A stretch of DNA of 64,000 bases from Fennellomyces sp. T-0311 (lineage: Eukaryota > Mucoromycota > Mucoromycetes > Mucorales > Lichtheimiaceae): positions 62,001 through 126,000 of the forward strand of contig JALLLT010000009.1 in NCBI GenBank assembly GCA_025266875.1, in the 5' to 3' direction. Every line of letters begins with the position of its first letter. Within the stretch, counting starts at the first letter, position 1. The notes under the pieces were generated by a model. The model searched no databases. It was not told the DNA's origin and saw only the letters and a program-made list of their open reading frames with translations. Shown here piece after piece: positions 1 through 11,097 of the stretch. The position numbers and the translations under genes were made by a program.

Positions 1-371
1 GAATTTAAAATTCTTCTGCAATTGGTGCAAGCTCGATTCTTTTTTCTTTCTTGTATGCTCATTTCGGTGCGATTTTCTGTTGGCTCAGTTTAATGGTCTT
101 GATAAGAGTTGGTTTCTGGGAAACGCCTTTTTGGTTTGACAATAGGGACGCCATGCTGGTGTCACAAATTCCAAAGTAAACGCCAAATCAGCCTTCCATT
201 TTGGTATCTGTACGAGCAAATATAATAAGGTCTCTATGTAAACTTCGCTTTCTAGCTTTCTTTCTTCTTTTTTTCATAAGCAGCTATGTTTAACGAATCA
301 ACAATTTCTTACAACTAGAGCGAGGAATCCAGGAAAAATTCGACCTAGAATTTGGAATTCTAAAAGAAGAA

Positions 372-1533
372 ATGACCCAAATTAGGGAGTCCGTCGGAGA
401 CCTTAGCCGCGACATTCGCACCCTTGAGCATACGATTGACCTTTCCATCCAAACCCAAGGGACTGCTGAAGTTCCGCGGTATCAAGCTTCGCTTGGAGTC
501 ATCGAAGACAGCCCGTTCACAAAGGTTCAGATACGCAAGGTTATCGAACATCCAAGGGATGAGAATGGCGTACTGAAAAAGTTTTCGTGGGACCTGTTCA
601 AATACCTCTGAAGGAAGGTTCTAGGAGGCAGTAGCTGGGAATCATCGCTCCTTGTCACGTTCAAGAAGAATGTAATGCCCTTTGCCGAAGGGGTAGCCAA
701 CCACATTCATATCAAGTACGCTGTTCCTGCTAGCGCTTACTGGCTTGATCTCACCAGCAACCAGCGCCTTGAGGCCGTGCGCCTTCTTGAGAATGGTGTC
801 CGTGCCGACTTCACCCTTTCTGTGGCAGTTGGCCACTGGGCAGCACGAATCATTATGGTCAAAGCATGGTATAGAGACGTGGTTTCAGAGATGGAAGGTA
901 TGTTGATATAACTGAATCTCACTACAACGGACTCTGAGCTACGCTAACGTTTGCTTCACTATAAATGTAGATGGTGAAGAAGCAAGGCTCTTTCCCCGCA
1001 CACCAGCTCGTCCTCAACTTCTGTTGTCCCGATGCCAAGCACCATATCAACTCCTTTTCACATCACAGATAGAAGTTCTGTTGATGCACCGCCTACTCCT
1101 AGTCTTACGAGAACAGAAAGGTATAAGTTTCATTACCTATATATTGCATATAATGTTTTAACAACCATTTAATGAAGTGATTATATATTAAGCTTTAGTT
1201 CGAACTCTGATTCTGAAGCAGCGGATCCTTTGGACATTACATTCACAAGTGATGAAGAGGAAGTTGAAGAGTCTCAGGCCGAAGGTTGCGAAAGATGTAA
1301 GAAGTGTAAATAGTGTAGTTGAATTTGACAATAACAATATAGCTCCTCTGGTAATAGTGACTGGCAATAAAATGGTGACGGCTCCAAAGGAAGCTCCTAA
1401 AAAGGCTTCAAAGATGGCTGCCAGGAAGATCCCCAAGAAGATCCCTAAGAAGATCTTCAAGAAGGTCTCAAAAACAGCTCCCAAGGCGGCTACCAGCCGA
1501 ATCGCTTTGAGGGACAAATGTGGTATCGCTTAA
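372..1533 (+). pseudogene. Broken multi-exon gene of a coiled-coil 'HWAA' family (copy A)
   Basis: Reading begins at ATG 372 and stays in one frame to about 911, except for a single in-frame TGA at 609-611 (a CGA to TGA change would explain it). The N-terminus looks like a coiled coil, and the block ends in the motif GHWAARIIMVKAW. A spliced Ser/Pro-rich stretch then follows (about 980-1120). An intron GTATAAG...TTTAG (about 1122-1198) joins in phase to an acidic exon at 1199 (...DSEAADPL...). A Lys-rich repeated tail (KKIPKKIPKKIFKK) lies in another frame up to 1533. The first intron could not be placed with confidence. The same layout, with a related W-A-A block, occurs near 26.1-27.2 kb and 39.4-40.6 kb. 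The latter lies inside a CACTA-like element, so this copy may be a relic of such an element. No biochemical function is recognised. Confidence 0.5.
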
Positions 1534-2511
1534 TGAGAAAAAGACTTCCGAAAGACGAGACCAAAAATAAGATCATGTTTTATTGAGGAAAACTACTCTC
1601 TATTTATAATGATGATGAGTCGGGACGGAGAAGATGAATACTTTTGTCTAATAGTCCAAAGATCCATGTTATCGCCGAGTCTCTAATGACCTTGCCGTCT
1701 AATGTTAATGAGGCCGAAGGTCATACAGAGCCTTAGTTAACGGAGTTGCCCTGCATGATCGGTAAAGCCGGATCAAGGTTGCACATGCAAGCGAATAAGG
1801 CAATCGATAACTGTACGGTTGTTGATGTCTCAATAACAACGGATATAAACAAGGACTAAGGAAAAGCATGTAACCATGGATGATGGTGTATGTCGGGAAT
1901 ACGACAACAAAACAAACAATACAGGAAAGAGAAAATACACGACCAGAGCAAACACAATAACAAAGAAACATAAATCCCATTAATGTTCTGTAAACACTCT
2001 TTGCACTTAGTTCTTGTAATGCAGTAGCTAGTATAACAAAAGAAAAGCGGCTCATGTATATGTAATAAGCATGGTTATACACAATAAATGATAAATATTT
2101 TGGACTGGACTATTTTGACCTACGTATACCTATAAAGTATCAGCTTATCGGTACATAACAGTTATTGTAAACCCATACATATTGGCCCAATCTTGAACAA
2201 AACGCGAAAATACTCTTTTATCCAGAATATGCAAACGTCTTCAAATGTACTTGTATTTACACATTCAAAAATATTGCTTTGGTCTATTTAGCTTCATAAA
2301 TCCTCAAAACTACACAAAAAAAATCTTCAGAAAATCTTCAGAGAAGCCTTAATATGAGTGCAAAATGAAGATTCAAAGATTTAGGGATTCTCTAACGATT
2401 TTCTGAAGATTTTTTTTCCCAATGTGCTATATATCCTATAGCATAACATAGTGTAGTGTATTCAATGAAAAAAAATAAAACCATAAGCTTAAGTGTACAT
2501 ATAAAGAAAAT
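1534..2511. other. Intergenic, no gene seen
   Basis: AT-rich DNA without a convincing reading frame. It holds one short foldback repeat (2316-2417), listed separately. The open frames here show no family motif. Confidence 0.6.
2316..2417. repeat. Foldback MITE-like inverted repeat
   Basis: Two 30-nt arms (2316-2345 and 2388-2417) are inverted copies that differ at about three positions. Each starts with a run of eight A/T and carries the core ATCTTCAGAAAATC. The whole unit is only about 102 bp, so it has no coding capacity. It resembles a non-autonomous foldback element. No clear target duplication was seen. Confidence 0.55.
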
Positions 2512-2917
2512 TTAATCATCCGAAGGCGCCGGGAACATAATACTGCCATAGTTGTGGCTAGTTTTCATAATTGCTCGGGCATGCTGGTACAGTTCCGCTG
2601 GTCTCATTTTGTCAACCGCGCAGAGCTCATCATATTCGTTTAGTTGCCCGTTCCGTATACGCTCAGTCAGGTCGTTCTGAATCAACAGTACGCCGACCTC
2701 TTGGAAAAGGACTTGTTGAAAGAACTCCTGGCCACCCAGAGAAGAAACAAGCTCGCAGTATTCTGGCCCCATTAGCATCGGAATATACATTTCATGGAGA
2801 GTATCAAGGATGACGCTTCCTCCTAACGCGCCATAATATCCTGGCTGTATATCATATGTAAGTTAAACAGTAAGTTGAATATTCAAAACTTATATACAAA
2901 TCACACATTACCATATA

Positions 2918-2945
2918 ACGTCCGGCCGGAAAAAATGTATACAAA
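2918..2945. repeat. Terminal inverted repeat, left end of the 2918-4787 element
   Basis: The inner 24 nt (2922-2945) match the right end exactly. The outer 4 nt (ACGT against AAGA) match partly. The palindrome CCGGCCGG lies within it. Confidence 0.9.
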
Positions 2946-3149
2946 GTTTGATTGCTTATATCTTCATGGAATCACAGCCATTTTACATAAAACAAAAAAG
3001 ATTTGATAGCCACGCAGTAAGATGATTTTATCATTTGGTTTTTAATACTCTTTGTCCTGTTATGAATGTTTGGTGGCTAGTAAAATAAAATTGATCAGTT
3101 TTTTTTTTTTCAAGAAATTTTTTGAAGATTGAGTACCAACCTTCTTGTA

Positions 3150-4658
3150 TTAATTTTCAGTTTCAAGAGAGCTACCATCTTCTTCAACAACTGCCACAGA
3201 ATGGACAGCGTTTCGCTGATGCTCATCATGATAATATTTGCATTGAATGACCATCTTTCTCCACAAAGATAAGAGGTCATTCGAATGCACTGCAGCAAAC
3301 ACGCGGTACAGTCGATGTGCAAATTGAACCTCAGTAGTATTTGCTGGCTCTGGGTTGTATGCAATCTGCTGTTTGACAATGCCCCACAGGCCTTCAATCG
3401 GCTGCAGTTCACAATGATACGGAGGCGTTTTCATAACTGTATGACCATATTTGCTGGCAATCTCATGCACAGCATAGGCAACAGGGTGCTCACTTCGTAT
3501 TTCCTTGAGGCGTTCAAGAAGAGCCCTCTTGGAAGGAAGTTTTCCAGGCTTTAGCGAAGGAGGCACTGTGTATTTGCTTTGTGAAAACCAGTCGCGGATA
3601 TCCTGGACACGAGCGTTGCTGTTGGGAAGTGGGTCGACTTTGCGGAAATGATACTTCGCACCATCCATATGGATGATGCATCCAGAAGGGAACCGTTCGC
3701 TAAGTTTTTCACAAAGTCTTTCAAAAAGCTTTTCGAACAAACTTGCATTGAAGTTACCATGGTAATCATGGTAATCTGGAGCGATATTGGCATCCTTTAC
3801 ACACTGTGGCAGATCGGCAAATGCTTGTGCAGTATTTTTTGTTGGGAGACGTCCACACTTGCGCTTCATACTGACATTCTCTTCTTCTTGAACATAGGCT
3901 TTGCCTTTGACTGGCCAGATGATTGTATTTTCTTCAACTAGCTCAGCCCTGAGACAATTGTTCTCCTTATAAACTGCAAAGGCACCAAACATTACCAACA
4001 TCGGCTTACGCCCAGTTTGGTTGACGACAGTGTCTGGGACATAGTACGTCCATCTGGTGTGATGGTATAAGTGACAGTACGACTCATCAAGAAACACCTC
4101 CGGTTGGATAGGCAGCTCATTACAATTCAGATTGTTCAAGCGTCTTTCCAGATATGTCTTTCTGTAATTGACAATGGCTTCGCTGTCATGAAGAATATTT
4201 TGCCATTTTCCCATCCCATAATGAAGTCCAGCAAGCTTCAAATCCTCTTTCATAACCGAGAGAGATGGCACATCAAATCCTTGGTTTTCGAGGTGCGTGC
4301 GGATACGTTTTGCTGTGGCTGGCTGACCGGTCTTGATGCATTCCACAGTGAAATTTCGAATTTCATTGACATACTCATCCGAGAGTACCTTCCTTGGGCG
4401 ACCTAGCTTCTTACTTTCATTTGGCAAATTCAGGTCATTAGAAAGGGTAATGATTCGTCCCGCCGTTGTGTCCCCAATGCCAAAGAGGTCCTGCAACACC
4501 ATGCACGGGGAGTCGTCAATATTGAAGTTTCCGAGTCTTCTGTGCTCGCTTATATATCGATGAGCGATAATAAATGAAGTCCATTCGTTTTTTGTAATGC
4601 GCGCTTGAGTGCGTTTTAATTCAGGTGATGCCATTGTATGCGATGAAATGTAGGTCAA
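3150..4658 (-). CDS. Tc1/mariner-superfamily transposase, intact
   Basis: Uninterrupted 502-codon frame; ATG 4658 or the second ATG at 4634 (MASPELKR) may be used. Residues 15-140 form helix-turn-helix DNA-binding parts with a GRPRK basic motif near 86-90. The DDE core shows Asp191 (FLDESY), Asp332 (HMDGAKYH) and Glu422 (QPIEGLWGIVKQ). About 89 residues lie between the second Asp and the Glu, far more than the 34-41 usual in Tc1/mariner. A Lys-rich insertion with many charged residues fills this gap. The C-terminus is acidic. All three acidic residues are kept and there is no stop, so the protein could be active. A broken relative lies at 35.1-43.7 kb. Confidence 0.88.
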   Translation of the reverse strand: MTYISSHTMASPELKRTQARITKNEWTSFIIAHRYISEHRRLGNFNIDDSPCMVLQDLFGIGDTTAGRIITLSNDLNLPNESKKLGRPRKVLSDEYVNEIRNFTVECIKTGQPATAKRIRTHLENQGFDVPSLSVMKEDLKLAGLHYGMGKWQNILHDSEAIVNYRKTYLERRLNNLNCNELPIQPEVFLDESYCHLYHHTRWTYYVPDTVVNQTGRKPMLVMFGAFAVYKENNCLRAELVEENTIIWPVKGKAYVQEEENVSMKRKCGRLPTKNTAQAFADLPQCVKDANIAPDYHDYHGNFNASLFEKLFERLCEKLSERFPSGCIIHMDGAKYHFRKVDPLPNSNARVQDIRDWFSQSKYTVPPSLKPGKLPSKRALLERLKEIRSEHPVAYAVHEIASKYGHTVMKTPPYHCELQPIEGLWGIVKQQIAYNPEPANTTEVQFAHRLYRVFAAVHSNDLLSLWRKMVIQCKYYHDEHQRNAVHSVAVVEEDGSSLETEN

Positions 4659-4759
4659 ATGAAAGCGAGACGTGTCAGGAACACGAAAATCGCAGTTTTA
4701 ACGTAAAAAAATGACATCACGAGGAAGTTCTATTAATGAGCACTTTTTGCACCCAAAAT

Positions 4760-4787
4760 TTTGTATACATTTTTTCCGGCCGGTCTT
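4760..4787. repeat. Terminal inverted repeat, right end of the 2918-4787 element
   Basis: Reverse complement of the left end, with 24 of 24 inner bases identical, followed by TA 4788-4789. Confidence 0.9.
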
Positions 4788-7700
4788 TAATTGTCAATTT
4801 CCATATATAATGTCATAGGACTTTTTGCACAACGCTTACCGAGTTTTTGATACTTTTCGATCACTTCTTCACGGAAAGGACTATATCCCCCTTGAATGAT
4901 ATCATCAAGGTCCGGTCTCAGTTTCTGGATCCTTCTTCTAAGAACTTGAAGATCAAGTACAAGTGGGTATGATCGCTCTTCCACAAGAGGCTTGCATATC
5001 GTTTCAATGTGGTGGCGTCGACAGAATTGTTCCCTTTGGGTGTAAGTTAACATGCGTCTAGTCTTTTCTGGATCTTGATCTACTGTAGCAAACAGGCCTT
5101 CTAGCACCTCGGTTGAATGAGGCTTTTGAAAAACTTGATGGCAAAAAGGGCAAGTTATAGCTACATACATATAGTAATTGATTAGCTAAAAAAAGCTAAT
5201 AAGCTAGGTAAACATACTTGTTCCTTGAGTAACTGCGCCGGTGGGTTGAAGTATTTCACTCAATTCGATACCATTTTCATGGACTATACGTTTGGGCTTT
5301 TGGACTAGTTCTATGCTGTCTAGTTTATACCAGACCAGAACAGTCAAATTGGTCGTTGTAAGCAGCTTATCGAATTCCTCAGGATCAGCGCTAAGCACTT
5401 CTATCTCCTTCGACTTGGCCAAATTGTCGACTTTCCCAAGAACTTGCTTTCCTCCATGAAGTATCGTCGCCACTGTATAGAAATGGTCACCGCGATGACT
5501 TGTGCCATATATTTGTGCACACTTGGTGTACTGAGCATTTTGAAATTGCAGCTTGTACAGAAAATGTGAACTCTCTATACGTTTCGTTTGGTCGTTGGTC
5601 CAGCTATGAGGTTCCACAATGAGGAAAGGAGAGTAGCGCGTAACAGTTTCACACGATGTCGCCTGCGTGTTACTGCAAGTTTCTGAACGGCAGTTCACAT
5701 GCCTGGGTGAGGATAGGGTAAAGTATGCAAACTGTGTGGTGAAAGCTGATGGGTCGTCTGTCGTTAACATCTCATCACAGTGATCAATGGATGAAATAAT
5801 GGCGTCTTCGCTGAAAGTATTGCCGCAGACGTTACATATGTACGTGCGTGTTACCGAACGAAAGAAAAGTTGCTGTATTAATGGTGAGGCTTTTGATAAT
5901 ATGAAGTCGTTGAAAAAATGAACTGGGCTGTTCATTTGTTTGCCAGCATAGGTCAGATCGCACCAAGCAAAGTGTCTTGCAATTTTGCTTGCTTCTTTCC
6001 GGCCTTGATATGTGTTTTGAGAGTGGCTGACAGTGCTTAATACCAGCATAATGTCCGTCAGATTATATGGCTTAGGAGGACCGAGATCTGCAATTTCATC
6101 AAGTTTCACGAAAGGAAAGACCGAAAACCATAGTGTCTCCATTATACAGTCGATAAAGCACGAGCTATCGCTGTTTGGTGCGATCTTTAACTCCAATGAA
6201 TCTAAATTATTCTCTGGTTAATATCAAGTATGAGACGCTTTTCATTCTATATACCTTCGATGATCTTTTTCTGCTGCTTCTTTTTGTGTAAATAGATAGG
6301 TGGTATATGAATAAAAATGCCAGAGTTGGTCTTGCCAGAGTCAGAGATGGTTGGATCAGTGTTGGTGAAATCTGGGACTGCTGGGTCAATGTTTATGGAT
6401 TCAGGGATGATCAGACCAGTGCTGATGGATTTAGGGTTCATCGAGTCAAGGTCGGTGGGGTCAGAGATGGTCGAGTCGCTGGTGTTGGAGCCGGGGATAG
6501 TCAAATTGGCATAACCGGAGACAATTGTATCAGATTCAATAGCGCTACATAGCCGTTAAACAGTATTTACGTCGTTAGCACAGATAAATAAACTTCAGCG
6601 TATCATATACCCCATACATTTTAGCCTTTTTTTGGGCACCATTGTCGTTGTTAGCCTCAAATTTTTGCTTTCTGGACTGTTTGTCAGCGGATTCGTTGAT
6701 TCTTTGGACAAGCGTCTTCCTAGGCTTAATGACATGCTTTTTTCTTCGACCTCTGACGGCAACTTTCTGCAGAATCTTTATAGTACCAGGTTCCGGATAG
6801 TGTGAGTCTCGAATAATCGATTCCACTTTATCCAACAATGCATTGCGCGCTTGATTATCCTTCATCTCTGCCAATTTGGTCTGCAGCGAGTAGAGTACGT
6901 TCATCGACCGCATACACAACTCATTCTGAATAGCTGAATATGTGTTCGGGGCTATTTAGGTATAATGATGGAAACGAATTAGCCATCTACATAACCTAGC
7001 CGCTTCTATAAGTGATACTGACCTTCTCTTTCTAAATGCCAAATAGCATCGATCTCTTGAATAGTTATAGGATCTTCTGGAAGCATGTGCTGACATGGAA
7101 GTGAGAAGTTGATCCTTGAAATGCACTGACATTCACCATTCACAATCCAGTCTGAAGTTCCTTCAACTCTACGTCGTAAATATTCATCCCTTAACACATA
7201 CAACGGAAAATGTGAGATCTTTCCAAAGATGTTAGCAAAGTAATGCTCATCAGTGGATACAACGACGACTGGACGGCTCTGCATTTCAGTATAGAATTCT
7301 TCCACTTGAGCCATTCTCTAAGTTTTCAATTACAAGCAATGTTATCTTTAGCACAAATCCACCAATCAAGTCTATAATGCAGAGTTGTCACACTTACTGT
7401 TGCTTTTTCTTCTTCATTGATTTTTTTAAATAAATGGAGTAGTGAATGTGGTTTGAAATGTGACTTGAGAACATTGTGTCTGCTTTCAACACGTTGCGTC
7501 GTCCGGTTTTCAAGATGAATCCTCTTTTCGCACCACGGACCAGCCCATTGCTGTCGGATGTCTATGGCGCTAATATATTATAAGTAGTGTAATTTTCAGT
7601 AACAATAAGAGCCATACTTCTGTAGATATTCGCTCAGTTCAGCGGGTTTACTTGAATCGATGGCAAGCCAATGGAAGTCTTGTCTGGCAGCCTCGAATTC

Positions 7701-8849
7701 ATCGGTGTCCCGGGTCCAGATCATTTTCTTGACAATGTCAGACATTTTTTCCTCATCTGATTTTTGATTATCGCATCTCTTGGTGGAGAGGGTACCGCTG
7801 AATTGCTTTTCAAAGTTGTTATACACATGCCAAGCACATAGCATTGTTTGACTTCCAGAGAATGCTTGCACCAAGGCTGAGACGAGCTTATTATCTTCAT
7901 CGGTGACGAATAAGGCAGGGGCCTCAGAGGTACTTCCTGGCCAAACGACGGTTCTGAGGATACTTGCGAGCCAAGTATAAGATGTCTGTTTTTCGTTGGA
8001 TAGCAAAGCATAACCAACGACGAACGTACACAGACTGTCATGTCCACCAAGATCGGTAACACCGACAATATGGACAAGTGGCATCTTGTGAAAGTTCGTT
8101 TTTTACGTTGCGTCGATAAGCACCACTTTGGAAAAGTGTCTCGCATTAGGAATGGCGTCTTTATGGATGATGAAGAGGTGCTTCAAGACGTTCGTGGTTG
8201 GCGTTACTTCGTAGTAAACTTCGTAGCCTTCCGATTCCAGATAGACCTTTAGGGGCTCGAACTCAGTAGACGCTCCAGAGACACTCTTCTGTTGCTGAAT
8301 GAAGTTGTAGATAGTCTTGCGCTTCACCACAACTTCTGGATAATTTTCCTCCGCCATTTTGATGGCACTGCCAGCAGATAAATCGCCACAGATAACCATT
8401 AGTGCCTTCTTTACATCTTGAGACAGCTTTTGATGCTGTATATAGCACCTGGCTACATCCTTCGGGTTCGCAGAGACAATCAGCTCATGGTTATGTGGAT
8501 TCCCACCAGCAATGTTCCCCTGCTCAGGTTTGTAACTGAAGATGGTACCAGAATGCAGCATCACCTTACGGATCTCCCAGAGTGGAACTGTTTCGCCTTT
8601 CCGTGCCTTCTTTGGTAAACGCGTATATATCTGCTAATTGCAGCCGCATGCCATCGTCTTCATCTTGCGTTGACGCTCCTGGCCGCCATTTTTGATTTTC
8701 CCATCGTGGACGCAGTTGACGTATCCGGAATGTTTATCTCCATTGACATGCAACGTAGCCACAGCAAAGCCATGATTCAATGCGTAGAGTTGGACATCTA
8801 GTTCCAATGCCTCTTTCAACGAATAGGTTTTTCCAATTAAGTCGCTCAT

Positions 8850-9774
8850 CTTAAGAACAAAGGGTAGCAGTAGTTTAGAGAGATACAATAACGTAGAGTA
8901 ATATGAAGGAAGACAAGACGTCAAGAACGCGTGTGATTTAACAGAGCAGGGCCTTATATACGCTATGCCACAAAGGTGCTTACTATTTTTATATGGATAA
9001 ACACATGTTCTGCGAGACATTAGATATCGCGAATAACCTTTATATGAATTTGTAGATCACGCATGCAATTCGCTTGAACAAGGCTATACATGTGCCGTAA
9101 GCTGATTATTAGTTGGATATAGAACATGGCTACACATGGTTTGACAAGCTCATCGCACGTGCAATTCATTTTGCATATGCTATTAAGATGAGCAATTTCT
9201 TGAAATAGAATGCATCCTCTATACAAGCGAGGAGTCTGTATAGTCTATTCGACTATTGCAAAGACAATGCTGGTTTCCATTAACAACTGATTATAAGAGA
9301 TTGTAAGACTAGTAGAAGTTGGGACAATCGCAATATCACTAAGAATTTCGAATAGCAGTAATAAACTAAATTCCGAGTGCTGTAGAAGGTTAGCAGCTGA
9401 GAGACTGAGAGTGTAAAAGCTCACATCATTGCTAACGAATGAATCGACGGAATGGATACGTAGATGAAGTTGAAAAAAAGTAGTAAAAGAAGTCGTTCCT
9501 GGATACAAACATTGTTGTTATGAAGTATTATTGATTACAAACTCAATATATATTTGGCAGCAGCATTAATCTGACGATCATGGAAGCGAATGTGGCGACC
9601 AAGAGGTTGCCATCAAAAAAGTCGCCATCAGAAAAAGTCGCCACCACAAAGCAGGCAATATCATTGGCTCTGAAAAAAACGGGTTTAAAAAAACGTCGCC
9701 ACGATAAGGAAAAAAACGTCACCACTGTAGTAATACCGAATTTATATATCGTAGCAACTGTTTTCGCAGAGCGC
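8850..9774. other. Upstream of the MULE-USP gene; no gene supported
   Basis: This is the 5' flank of the minus-strand gene starting at 8849. No long terminal repeat matching the DNA left of 2512 could be found by eye. A Lys-rich open frame at 9580-9855 runs into the repeat below and shows no family motif. Confidence 0.4.
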
Positions 9775-9924
9775 ATATTTCAGCATGCTGATAGTATGTC
9801 TGAAAGATTTCTGAAATACAACCTTTCAGACAAACATTTTAGAAGGCTGAAATAAGTCTGAAAGATGAATCTTTCAGCACATCTTTCAGCCACTGACAGA
9901 TACTGAAAGATATCCTTTTTTGCA
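9775..9924. repeat. CTGAAAG-rich short palindromic repeat
   Basis: About 150 bp containing many copies of CTGAAAG and its complement CTTTCAG, including the perfect inner hairpin CTGAAAGATGAATCTTTCAG near 9859-9880. One end, read inward, gives CACTGCAAAAAAGGATATCT, which resembles in style the end of the foldback at 2316-2417. It is probably a non-autonomous element at the 5' edge of the LINE. Confidence 0.4.
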
Positions 9925-11075
9925 GTGTCTTCTAATAAGAGTATCACCAAAGTGGAACTTTCTAAGATTCCCACTAGGTTGCCCATTAAAGACCTGGAAA
10001 TCAGGCTACGCGCTGCCCTCTCGTACTTCGGCACAATAATGCACCTAAGTCTGTACCGAGCGGCTGGGGGTTGGTTTCAGGACAATGGATGTGCTGTATT
10101 GGTCAACGATAAAGATGACTCATTGCTGAAGGATCTCATCCATCGGGTGGCATATGGCAAAATTAGATCTAGTGAACAAGAATTCTATGCGGTCTGGCAA
10201 GACATGGGTGATTATTGTCAATACTGACATGACGACGATCATAAAATTGAGGACTGTAAAAAACGACCAGTTCAAGGGTGCTTCAACTGTGGCCGCCACC
10301 GTCACATTGCTCGATACTGACCCCAGCCAAAGAATGAGCACCCAAGGAAACAGGCGAAAAAAACCACCAACCATCAATCAGCTACATCTGAGTCAAAGTA
10401 CAAGAGCATCCAAAAACGCCAAAAGGATAAGCAATGCCACACAGCCACAGGCACAGCAATGAATGATGGTGGCCCGAGCACCAATATAATTCGCCTTCCA
10501 AGACACCTCTTCACCAAAAAGCCTGAAGATCCAAAACAACCAGCAGATCTTGTCGCTGAGCCACCAGTCACCACAGTGGCAACTGCTCTCGTAGCACCAG
10601 TAGCACCAGTAGCACCAGTAGCACCAGCTACATCGGCAGTACCTGCTACACCGATCATTGAGATCGACTTCTCCAAGAGTCAAGAGCAAGGCATCGCAGC
10701 CTCGAAACACACGCCCAACATCAAGCCTGCCGACGAGCACATTGGTTCCAGCCAGTCCTTCACAGCCAAGATGCCCAGCGAAAAGAAAAAGAAGCAGCCC
10801 GCATCGCCGAAATCACAGCCCTCCTTGTTGACCTCGATGAGGAAGGAGACACCGTCATGATGGTGTCTGATGCTCCAGACCCCAATGTTCGGATCACTCG
10901 ATCTATAACAACGGAGCGAACTTCAGGCGAGTCATATCTTCAGAACCTGCTTCAAAATCTTCCAGATCATCCCATGGATAGCACCAGCGCCTCCAGAGCC
11001 GCCTCTCTTCAACCTCACATTGCGTACCACATCGTGACCACTGGTAATGCAGAGGCTGAAGAGGGGCCTTTGTAA
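9925..11075 (+). pseudogene. LINE ORF1 (gag-like, two CCHC zinc knuckles), broken
   Basis: One frame runs from about 9925 to 10860. An N-terminal RRM-like region is followed by two zinc knuckles of the form C-x2-C-x4-H-x4-C at about 10216-10257 and 10279-10320. In each knuckle one Cys codon is replaced by TGA (10225-10227 and 10318-10320). A Pro/Ala-rich region with an APVAPVAPVAP repeat (about 10580-10625) follows. A second frame, 10857-11075, begins by overlapping the first stop. The sequence fits the nucleic-acid-binding ORF1 of non-LTR retrotransposons. The 5' end is unclear. Confidence 0.7.
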
Positions 11076-11097
11076 GTGAAATTTCCATTTTCCTTTA

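Larger units (their letters stand above)
2918..4787 (-). mobile_element. Tc1/mariner-like DNA transposon, TA target duplication
   Basis: Ends are 28-nt terminal inverted repeats containing CCGGCCGGAAAAAATGTATA, flanked by TA at 2916-2917 and 4788-4789. Removing the element and one TA restores the host gene: exon ...MEIDN continues as Y-M, then a GT...AG intron at 2911-2845, then PGYYG, all in phase. This confirms the boundaries and shows that the insertion came after the host protein was intact. The single gene inside (3150-4658) is uninterrupted. Confidence 0.9.
2512..8849 (-). pseudogene. FAR1-like / MULE transposase / SWIM / USP protease / RTC4 fusion, broken
   Basis: Eight minus-strand exons join in phase: 8849-7618, 7569-7398, 7317-7023, 6951-6618, 6544-6255, 6213-5218, 5160-4788 plus 2915-2912 (split by the 2918-4787 transposon), and 2844-2512. 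The ancestral protein is about 1342 residues. In order it shows a FAR1-type zinc domain (MACGC, then NPHNHEL); a MULE DDE core (LIDAT, FVTDEDN, WHVYNNF, RVESRHN); a SWIM finger (CQC ... PCQHM); an acidic Ser/Thr linker; a USP-like domain (Cys box SDSSCFIDCI, CNVCG, His box GDHFYTV); and an RTC4-like domain (CPFC, FCRRHH, PGYYG, then a C-terminal ...FPAPSDD). Two premature stops fall in the first exon: TAG 8636-8634, and TAA 8105-8103 at the usual Tyr of DATYK. USP and RTC4 names rest on motif pattern only. The role would be Mutator-type transposition, and the protease may act on host ubiquitin signalling (inference). Confidence 0.75.

Noticed and set aside
1188..1517. Hydrophobic minus-strand frame of 109 codons
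   Set aside because: It is antisense to the Lys-rich repeat of copy A; the Ile/Phe/Leu-rich pattern is just the complement of AAG/ATC codons.
2922..2929. CCGGCCGG as an 8-bp target duplication
   Set aside because: TA at equal distance outside both ends, plus restoration of the host exon with a single TA, shows it is part of the terminal repeat.
10374..10740. Minus-strand frames rich in Gly/Ala or Cys/Tyr
   Set aside because: They are antisense shadows of the AP-V repeat in LINE ORF1.
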